From Pontiellaceae bacterium B12219 (GTDB lineage Bacteria; Verrucomicrobiota; Kiritimatiellia; Kiritimatiellales; Pontiellaceae): a stretch of DNA of 64,000 bases. The DNA lies in assembly GCA_029432795.1 (NCBI GenBank), contig JARNMJ010000010.1:30000-93999 (forward strand), read 5' to 3'. The position numbers were made by a program, and so were the translations under genes. A model generated the notes under the pieces. It ran no database searches. It saw nothing but the letters and a program-made list of their open reading frames with translations, and was not told the origin of the DNA. Positions 58,979-64,000 of this stretch are shown in pieces (the first letter of the stretch is position 1; the number at the start of each line of letters is the position of its first letter).

Positions 58979-60868
58979 TTGAGCCTACTCAAAAAAATCG
59001 CTTCGGTTTTCGGTAAAAAAAATGAACCGAAGAAAAATGAAGCATCAAATACAAAACAAACAACGGTAGAGAACAAAACAAACACCAAACCCGGCCAGGA
59101 AGAATGGCGACCGGGACAAAAGAAAAAAGCAGGTCAGGCGGCACCGCGGCGTAAACCGCAAAGGCAGCGCAAGAGCGAAGAGGATGAGAAGCGTCCGCCG
59201 CGCAAGAAGCAGGATGGACCGAAGCGTCCGCCACGTGCAAAAAAGCCGGCGGCCAATGAACCTTTTGTGCTGACTCCGGAAGAGGAAGCGCGGATGAAGG
59301 AATTCCGCCCGGAAGAGGAAGATCGTCGCATTGCGTATGAAAAACGCCTGCGTATGCGTCGATCCGGCGGAGACAGCCGTTCAGAACGGGGTCCGCGAGA
59401 ACGCAACCGTAAGCCGCGGCCGGAAGGTAACCGCAACAAGCCCCAGCGTGAGCGCAAGCCCCGCATGGAGCGTCCGGCGGATGCTGCCTATACGGTGACG
59501 GCCGGGGCGACAGAGCGCCGGGTGGTTGAGGATGTGCCTTGGGATCCGGAAAGTTTTAATGTTGAGCCGCAGGAAGGTAAAATCCGTTTCCAGGATTTGG
59601 ATCTTCACCCGAAGCTGATGCAGAGCATTCATGCGTTGGGCTGGCAATATGCCACGCCGATTCAGGGAGAGATTCTTCCCGGCACCTTGAAGGGAAAGGA
59701 TATGGCCGGCCGTGCGCAGACCGGTACCGGTAAAACGGCGGCGTTTCTGATCTCGATTATTAACCACTGTCTGAAAAATCCGCTGGAGAAACACAGTGCG
59801 CTCAGTCCGCGGGCGCTTATTATTGCGCCGACCCGCGAGCTGGCCATGCAGATTGGCGAGGATTCCGTGGGGCTGAACAAGTTCACCGGCCTGCGCACCG
59901 TGGTGTTGTATGGCGGAATGGATTACAATAAGCAGCAGCGTGAGCTCGAAGACGGGCTGGTTGATATTGTGGTGGCCACGCCCGGCCGGCTGCTCGACTT
60001 TGAAAACAAGAAGGTCGTGAACCTGCGCTACACGGAAATTATGGTAATTGACGAGGCAGACCGCATGCTCGATATGGGTTTCATTCCGGATGTGCGTCGC
60101 ATTATCTATAAAACCCCGGCTAAAGAAAAACGCCAGACTGTGCTCTTCAGTGCAACGTTGAGTGATGATGTGATGGCTCTTGCCGCGGCATGGATGGTGG
60201 ATCCGGAGCGTATTGATATCGAGCCGGAGCAGGTGGCCGTGGATACGGTGGATCAGAAGGTGTTTATTGTGACCGACGACCAGAAGTTCCAGTTGTTGTT
60301 CAATATCATCAAGAACGATAAGCCGGAGCGTATTATCATCTTCACCAACCGCCGCGATCAGGCGGAGCGTCTGACTGAAGATCTCGACCGCTATGGGCAT
60401 AAATGCGAAATGCTGTCGGGGGCCGTTACACAGAAAAAGCGCATGCGCATTCTTGAAGATTTTAAGTCGGGCAAAGTGAAGATCGTGGTAGCCACCGATG
60501 TGGCCGGCCGTGGTATTCACGTGGATGGCCTGAGCCATGTGGTGAACTTTAATATTCCGGAAAATCCGGATGACTACGTGCACCGTATCGGCCGTACCGG
60601 TCGTGCGGGAGCTCTGGGGCAGTCGATTACATTCGCCTGCGAGATGGAGTCGTTTGAGCTTCCGAAGATTGAAGAGCTGCTCGGCATGGAGCTGAAGTGC
60701 AAAATGCCGCCGGAAGAGCTTCTGGAAGAGCTGCCTTCTGCACCGCCGCGTAAGCGTCGCCCGCGTCCGACTGGCGGGTCCGGAGGAGGACGTCGCCCGA
60801 GTGGCGGGCATAATCGTTCCGGCCAGCGTCGAAGCGGTGGCGGAAGCGGCCAACGCTCATCGCGATAA
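58979..60868 (+). CDS. DEAD-box ATP-dependent RNA helicase
   Basis: 629 residues from the TTG, which has AAAGGA eight bases upstream and gives MSLLKKIASVFGKK; an ATG 18 bases earlier (58961) lacks a ribosome site and cannot be excluded. The first 190 residues are a Lys/Arg/Glu-rich disordered region (RRKPQRQRKSEEDEKRPPR). The helicase core follows: Q motif YATPIQ, I AQTGTGKTAAF, Ia PTRELAMQ, II DEAD, III SAT, V ATDVAGRGIH, VI HRIGRTGRAG. A Gly/Arg/Ser-rich tail (about 590-629) resembles RNA-binding RGG-like tails. RhlB/RhlE-like cytoplasmic role in RNA unwinding, decay or ribosome assembly is expected. Confidence 0.92.
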   Translation: MSLLKKIASVFGKKNEPKKNEASNTKQTTVENKTNTKPGQEEWRPGQKKKAGQAAPRRKPQRQRKSEEDEKRPPRKKQDGPKRPPRAKKPAANEPFVLTPEEEARMKEFRPEEEDRRIAYEKRLRMRRSGGDSRSERGPRERNRKPRPEGNRNKPQRERKPRMERPADAAYTVTAGATERRVVEDVPWDPESFNVEPQEGKIRFQDLDLHPKLMQSIHALGWQYATPIQGEILPGTLKGKDMAGRAQTGTGKTAAFLISIINHCLKNPLEKHSALSPRALIIAPTRELAMQIGEDSVGLNKFTGLRTVVLYGGMDYNKQQRELEDGLVDIVVATPGRLLDFENKKVVNLRYTEIMVIDEADRMLDMGFIPDVRRIIYKTPAKEKRQTVLFSATLSDDVMALAAAWMVDPERIDIEPEQVAVDTVDQKVFIVTDDQKFQLLFNIIKNDKPERIIIFTNRRDQAERLTEDLDRYGHKCEMLSGAVTQKKRMRILEDFKSGKVKIVVATDVAGRGIHVDGLSHVVNFNIPENPDDYVHRIGRTGRAGALGQSITFACEMESFELPKIEELLGMELKCKMPPEELLEELPSAPPRKRRPRPTGGSGGGRRPSGGHNRSGQRRSGGGSGQRSSR

Positions 60869-60876
60869 TCCGCATA

Positions 60877-60908
60877 AAAAAAGCCTCGCCTGAAAGCGGG
60901 GCTTTTTT
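60877..60908. terminator. Bidirectional rho-independent terminator
   Basis: AAAAAAGCC-T-CGC pairs with GCG-G-GGCTTTTTT around a six-base loop. T-runs on both strands serve the helicase gene (plus) and the AsmA-like gene (minus). Confidence 0.9.
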
Positions 60909-60922
60909 GTGTCTGGAGGTTT

Positions 60923-60937
60923 TTCCAATGTCTGGAA
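60923..60937. repeat. One-mismatch copy of TTCCAA-N3-TTGGAA
   Basis: Right half reads CTGGAA. Intergenic, between the bidirectional terminator and the AsmA-like gene's stop. Confidence 0.5.
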
Positions 60938-60942
60938 GGGTC

Positions 60943-63660
60943 TTAGAAGATTCTGCGTTTACTTCCGGCCCGGCGTTTTCTGCTTTTCTCCTTAACGTTC
61001 TCAACCTTTTCCTCGACGGTCTCCGTTGCGTCTTTGGTTGCTCCTGTAATGCTGTCAGTCATCGTGCCGAGGGTGTCAAAGGTCAGGCTTCCGAACCCTT
61101 TGAGGGCATCTCCCGCAAATCCGGTGGCATTTCCGACAGAACCGATGATGGTGTCGTAAAGCGAATTGAAGATTTTCTGGCCCGCTTCGGTGAAGCTGGT
61201 TCCCCCGTCGTCTTTACCCAGATTCGTTAATTGAATTGTGGGTAGGGGCACGGGAATGGCGGGAAGGGCTGAGAGTTTTGCCTGCACTTTCCCGCCGGGA
61301 ATCAAGACGCGGTCAATAATGACCTTTTGCTTTGGCGGAGCACTTTTGCCGGGAACGGATTCGGCGGCGGCAACGGTGTTGGTGGATTCATGCAGCTGAT
61401 CCTCTCTTCGCATAACGGCCTGCTCAATCTCAGTCTGAAGGGCTTTTATGTTGTCGTTTGAAAGTTGACGTTCATACCGGATTTTCGGTTTGGAAATCAT
61501 GATATCTTCAATATGAAGCGGATTGGATTTCAGGGTGTCCGGATCAAGGTCAATTCGGAACTCTTCCACTTGGATTAGATTGTTTCTCGAAAATTTCGGA
61601 GGGTTGGAAATGCGAAGGTCATGGATGGCCAGTAAGCCCTTAAGCGGTTCAAGGGAGAGTTGGCTGAAGGCGACCAGGGTCATTACCTCCTTGAGGTCTG
61701 ATGAGTCCTGCTCTTCGTTTTCGGGAAGAGATAATGGGTTTAATTTTTCCACATTCAACATGCCGCCGGTTGTCTGATTGGTTGCGACGGGCATCTTGAG
61801 GTTAACCATCAGATTTGTTACGAGCAGTTGGTGCAGAACGAAAGGCTGGTCTGCAATAGGAACCGGGGGCTTGGATTCGGCGGTTATGTCGGGTTCGGAA
61901 GTCAGCGGGGCAGATTCCGGGAACTGGGGCAGTTCGGCGGGAGTTGGAATAAACTGCATCAATTCGGTCTGTAAAAGGGCAACGTTTCCGCTCTCTTCGG
62001 TCTGTTCCAGATTGACGTTGGGGGAATCAATCAGGATCTGATTCACCACAAACTGATTGGAATGAAGTGTCCCGGGTTCGATATCTACATCAATTAAAGC
62101 AATATGTGCGATATTGGTGGCAGTGAAGCCGGGGGTGTTTGGGATATGGATGTTGTCAACCGCCATCCTGCCTTCGAACAGATTGAGTTTAATCTCGTCA
62201 ATTCCGGCAATTTTACGGGGCTGAGCCGCAGCTGTATTGGTTCCTGAAAGATCCAGCAGTTGGATTTGAATATCGTCCACCATCAGATTATGGAGCTCAA
62301 ACAGAGGCGGTCCTGGCTGTTTCGCACCGCTAGGTTGTGAGGCGGGTTTTTCAGGTGCGGCGGTAGTTTTCGGGATTTTGTAGGTAGGGATGCGGCTGAT
62401 GTAGCCGTTGGCTGTTTTGAGGAACGCTTTGACGGTATTGGACTTCGCGGTTAATTCTAAAAACGCGTGTGGTTTACTGATTTGAATGTCTTGAACAATC
62501 AACGGTTCCTTGAGATGCGAACCCGGAGCAATCTGTACAGAAGCCGACGCTAAAGAGAGTGCATCCGGCATAGAAAAGCCGGCAGGGTTGGAGAGGTGAA
62601 GGTTTTGCAGGCTGAAGCTCCCTTGTTCCAGCATCATCGTAAATCGGTCCAGTCCCAGATAAAGATCCTGCAGAGGGTTCGCAGTGTTCAGTGAATGCAG
62701 CTCGACTCCGGATATAATAAATTTCTCCAGAGTTACTGTGGGAGCGGGTGTTTGTGCTGTATCGGAAGGGGACGGTTCGGTGGGCGTGTTCGCCACGACA
62801 GTTTCGACGGATTTCGGTGAAGTATTTGTTGATACCTTCGGCATGATGCTGCTTATGATTTCAAGCAGTTCGCCGATTGTATCCGTTTCCGGATTATGCT
62901 CGATGAAAGCACGAGGGTTTTTGATCTCAATGGATTTAACATAAATATTGGTGGAGTAGATCGAACCGGGGACCATTTGAATGTCGAGGGCGTCGAGGGT
63001 GAACAGGTTGGGAGTTTGCAGTCGCTTCGGGTTTTTGACGTAGACATTTTTCAACCGGGTGGTTCCGTTGGTCATGCTGACCGAAAGCTGCTCAAATCCG
63101 ACGCCGATATCAAGCTGGTCATTATGTGTGTTGGCCAGATTCAATTGCACATCATTAATGGCCAAGGTTTCAATGATTACGACTTTCGGTGCTTTTTTAT
63201 CGTCCTTTGGCTTCTTCTCTTTTTTAGGTTTGGGCGGGGCCGATGTGTCGATACGGGCAAACTGTTGAAGGTTAAGGATAAACTCCGAGATATTATCCGA
63301 TGACAAACTTTGTTCATAAATAAAATACGGACTGTTGATTTCCACCTGATGCACCACAACGGTGCTGGTGAAAAGAGAAGACATATCTATCGCCAGATCG
63401 AGGCTTGCGATTGAAACCGCATTGGACTGTCCGAAAATTTCCGGATTTTTAATCGAAAAATCAGATAGGTGAATAATCCCCCTCTTGGGATCAATTGTCA
63501 GTTTGTTCACTTGCAGCGGAGTACCGAGTGCTTTAGAGCCTACTGTCTGTGCAATCAGTTTTGCCGTCGGACCGAGCCAGAACAGGAACGTCAGCACTAA
63601 AAACAGCAGGAGTGCTGCAACGGCACCCAGTAGAATTTTAAGGACCTTTTTTGTCTTCAT
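60943..63660 (-). CDS. AsmA-like envelope protein with five tandem repeats
   Basis: 905 residues from the ATG of MKTKKVLK; in-frame ATGs 6 and 9 bases upstream are possible. One N-terminal membrane helix (about 7-29) anchors a large periplasmic part. About five diverged copies of one unit follow, recognisable by strings such as PGSIYSTNIYVKSIEIKNP, PGTLHSNQFVVNQILIDSP and PDTLKSNPLHIEDIMISKP. Each is followed by a short acidic stretch and a helix, and Pro/Ala/Thr/Lys-rich linkers separate them. The C-terminus is basic (KSRKRRAGSKRRIF), preceded by a Gly-rich helix region. This resembles AsmA/DUF748-type beta-groove proteins implicated in lipid transfer across the periplasm. Copy-by-copy relation is read by eye. 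Confidence 0.75.
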   Translation of the reverse strand: MKTKKVLKILLGAVAALLLFLVLTFLFWLGPTAKLIAQTVGSKALGTPLQVNKLTIDPKRGIIHLSDFSIKNPEIFGQSNAVSIASLDLAIDMSSLFTSTVVVHQVEINSPYFIYEQSLSSDNISEFILNLQQFARIDTSAPPKPKKEKKPKDDKKAPKVVIIETLAINDVQLNLANTHNDQLDIGVGFEQLSVSMTNGTTRLKNVYVKNPKRLQTPNLFTLDALDIQMVPGSIYSTNIYVKSIEIKNPRAFIEHNPETDTIGELLEIISSIMPKVSTNTSPKSVETVVANTPTEPSPSDTAQTPAPTVTLEKFIISGVELHSLNTANPLQDLYLGLDRFTMMLEQGSFSLQNLHLSNPAGFSMPDALSLASASVQIAPGSHLKEPLIVQDIQISKPHAFLELTAKSNTVKAFLKTANGYISRIPTYKIPKTTAAPEKPASQPSGAKQPGPPLFELHNLMVDDIQIQLLDLSGTNTAAAQPRKIAGIDEIKLNLFEGRMAVDNIHIPNTPGFTATNIAHIALIDVDIEPGTLHSNQFVVNQILIDSPNVNLEQTEESGNVALLQTELMQFIPTPAELPQFPESAPLTSEPDITAESKPPVPIADQPFVLHQLLVTNLMVNLKMPVATNQTTGGMLNVEKLNPLSLPENEEQDSSDLKEVMTLVAFSQLSLEPLKGLLAIHDLRISNPPKFSRNNLIQVEEFRIDLDPDTLKSNPLHIEDIMISKPKIRYERQLSNDNIKALQTEIEQAVMRREDQLHESTNTVAAAESVPGKSAPPKQKVIIDRVLIPGGKVQAKLSALPAIPVPLPTIQLTNLGKDDGGTSFTEAGQKIFNSLYDTIIGSVGNATGFAGDALKGFGSLTFDTLGTMTDSITGATKDATETVEEKVENVKEKSRKRRAGSKRRIF

Positions 63661-63793
63661 AAGCATCATTTCTTTAGCGGTTTGTTCAAGACAAGGGACC
63701 CTACTTTGTTTTCCGTACACAGGAAAGATGATTCATGGAAATGAATCTGCGTTCGCCGGTTTCCGAAGGATGGAATTTTTTAACTTTTACCGC

Positions 63794-63822
63794 TTGCACC
63801 TCACGTGCCCCGTGGGTATGTT
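63794..63822 (+). promoter_or_regulatory. Sigma-70-type promoter of tRNA-Leu
   Basis: TTGCAC (63794-63799), 17-base spacer, TATGTT (63817-63822). The expected start is about 17 bases before the tRNA. Confidence 0.5.
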
Positions 63823-63845
63823 CCTCCACCTTATTTCACAACACT

Positions 63846-63934
63846 GCTCGGGTGGTGAAATTGGTAGACACGCAAGGTTGAGGGCCTTGTGGGCGTCATA
63901 GCCCGTGTGGGTTCGAATCCCACCCCGAGCACCA
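63846..63934 (+). tRNA. tRNA-Leu (anticodon GAG)
   Basis: Acceptor GCTCGGG pairs with CCCGAGC, followed by discriminator A and encoded CCA. D-arm GGTGAAATTGGTAGACAC; anticodon stem CAAGG/CCTTG with loop TTGAGGG, giving anticodon GAG at 63880-63882. The long variable arm GGGC-GTCATA-GCCC is typical of class II Leu tRNA. T-arm GTGGG-TTCGAAT-CCCAC. Reads CUC and CUU codons. The 66 bases after it hold no recognisable feature. Confidence 0.97.
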
Positions 63935-64000
63935 CTCTTTTTCAAGCGCAGTTGCTTCTAAGCCAAGCATTTGCGCTAATTTTTTAACCACATTAAGAGC

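Noticed and set aside
59381..60853. 490-codon frame on the minus strand opposite the DEAD-box helicase
   Set aside because: Antisense shadow of a gene with every helicase motif; no ribosome site and no recognisable domain.

Overview
The window reads as chromosomal DNA of a free-living, probably marine and anaerobic or facultative bacterium of the PVC group (Verrucomicrobiota/Kiritimatiellota-like). That placement is inference. It rests on oxygen-independent haem synthesis, a very large protein resembling PPi-type PEP carboxykinase, the carboxynorspermidine route to polyamines, a DUF2760/Hsp70 cassette, and intergenic heptamer and TTAACC-type repeats. Genes are densely packed and intact. I found no phage, IS element, CRISPR array or rRNA.

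Layout. 1-11.1 kb: the 3' part of a Cache-TM-AlbA_2 sensor gene, a 40-bp perfect palindrome, a TatD hydrolase, then minus-strand hemN, hemE, a double RidA protein, the 1149-residue PEPCK-like protein and an N-acyl-D-amino-acid deacylase. 11.3-25.5 kb: nitrogen-scavenging block one: amt-glnK, a TorF-like porin, and an operon with a sulfonate/guanidine-type ABC transporter, a NikR-like regulator without nickel ligands, two DUF1989 proteins (carboxyguanidine deiminase type), a biotin-dependent urea/guanidine carboxylase, allophanate hydrolase and an isochorismatase-fold hydrolase. 25.8-39.6 kb: block two: a second TorF-like porin, then a long agmatine/putrescine operon (potD, aguB, potABC, putrescine aminotransferase, SMR transporter, aguA, a second aminotransferase, Fe-ADH, ALDH, GNAT, TetR). 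39.6-48.2 kb: polyamine synthesis (nspC, carboxynorspermidine synthase, speA), a PaaX-like regulator between two related palindromes, and two Cys/Met-metabolism PLP enzymes. 48.3-53.5 kb: two unusual Hsp70 proteins with a DUF2760 protein. 53.7-63.9 kb: a glycosyltransferase/GH130 pair, an ApgM-type phosphoglycerate mutase, a DEAD-box helicase, a tandem-repeat AsmA-like protein and tRNA-Leu(GAG).

How it works together. Amt-glnK, the guanidine/urea operon and the agmatine/putrescine operon are each preceded by a GG-N10-GC sigma-54 promoter 68-79 nt before the first start codon. This suggests one nitrogen-limitation regulon that takes up ammonium, guanidine or urea, and agmatine or putrescine, and strips them to ammonium and C4 skeletons. 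Nearby speA and nspC run the opposite way, making agmatine and carboxyspermidine-type polyamines.

The strongest unexplained signal is a palindrome, TTCCAA-N3-TTGGAA. Ten perfect copies and about eleven one-mismatch copies are scattered through the window, mostly inside genes and in different reading frames. About 0.004 perfect copies would be expected by chance at equal base composition.
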